NCBI GenBank assembly: GCA_010671965.1 | Contig: JAAHIC010000158.1 | Location: 1 to 8,272, forward strand | DNA: 8,272 bases | Source of the DNA: Leptolyngbya sp. SIO4C5 | GTDB lineage: Bacteria > Cyanobacteriota > Cyanobacteriia > Phormidesmidales > Phormidesmidaceae | Direction: 5' to 3' | Shown here: positions 8,121 to 8,272 of the stretch, in pieces | How the letters are laid out: every line of letters begins with the position of its first letter | Position numbering within the stretch: position 1 is the first letter of the stretch | Translations under genes and position numbers: made by a program | The notes under the pieces: generated by a model | Database searches by the model: none | The model's input: only the letters and a program-made list of their open reading frames with translations | What the model was told of the DNA's origin: nothing

Positions 8121-8272
<152 letters not shown>

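Overview
The window is cyanobacterial chromosome. The photosystem I core genes psaA/psaB, a deazaflavin-cofactor gene (cofG), a KaiB-family domain, a proline-tailed PilT ATPase and many GCGATCGC (HIP1) octamers (I count 12) all point that way. I cannot name a genus from the sequence. No mobile element, CRISPR array, tRNA or rRNA was recognised.

Layout. Positions 1-869 hold no recognisable protein gene. The stretch is relatively AT-rich and contains several good inverted repeats (286-404), a GTA-N8-TAC NtcA-like site (259-272), a candidate promoter (388-416) and a convincing plus-strand intrinsic terminator (774-797). An unassigned transcript, small RNA or small-protein mRNA, therefore probably ends just before pilT. 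Positions 870-2881 are a tight plus-strand pair: a PilT-type retraction ATPase with a proline-rich N-terminal tail, then, 5 nt later, a GTG-started two-domain protein with a C-terminal KaiB/SasA-like thioredoxin-fold domain. Convergent to it, with only 5 bp between stop codons, is cofG (minus strand, 3858/3873 to 2887), encoding a radical-SAM subunit of FO synthase. The spacer beyond cofG carries a -10-like TACAAT and a textbook TPP riboswitch (about 3973-4054). A leader of about 330 nt follows, then thiC (4388-5767). A bidirectional terminator (5818-5849) separates thiC from psaB (minus, 8095-5876). The 3' end of psaA (minus, 8272-8121) lies 25 bp upstream of psaB.

How they fit together. psaA-psaB is the conserved operon for the P700 reaction-centre heterodimer. 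thiC makes the pyrimidine half of thiamin and is controlled by its product through the riboswitch. CofG makes half of the FO chromophore, which in cyanobacteria serves mainly as the antenna of DNA photolyases. The pilT/KaiB-like pair is the most intriguing module. Pilus retraction drives twitching and phototaxis, and a KaiB-fold partner in the same transcript suggests, without proving, regulation by a clock-related or KaiC-related interaction.
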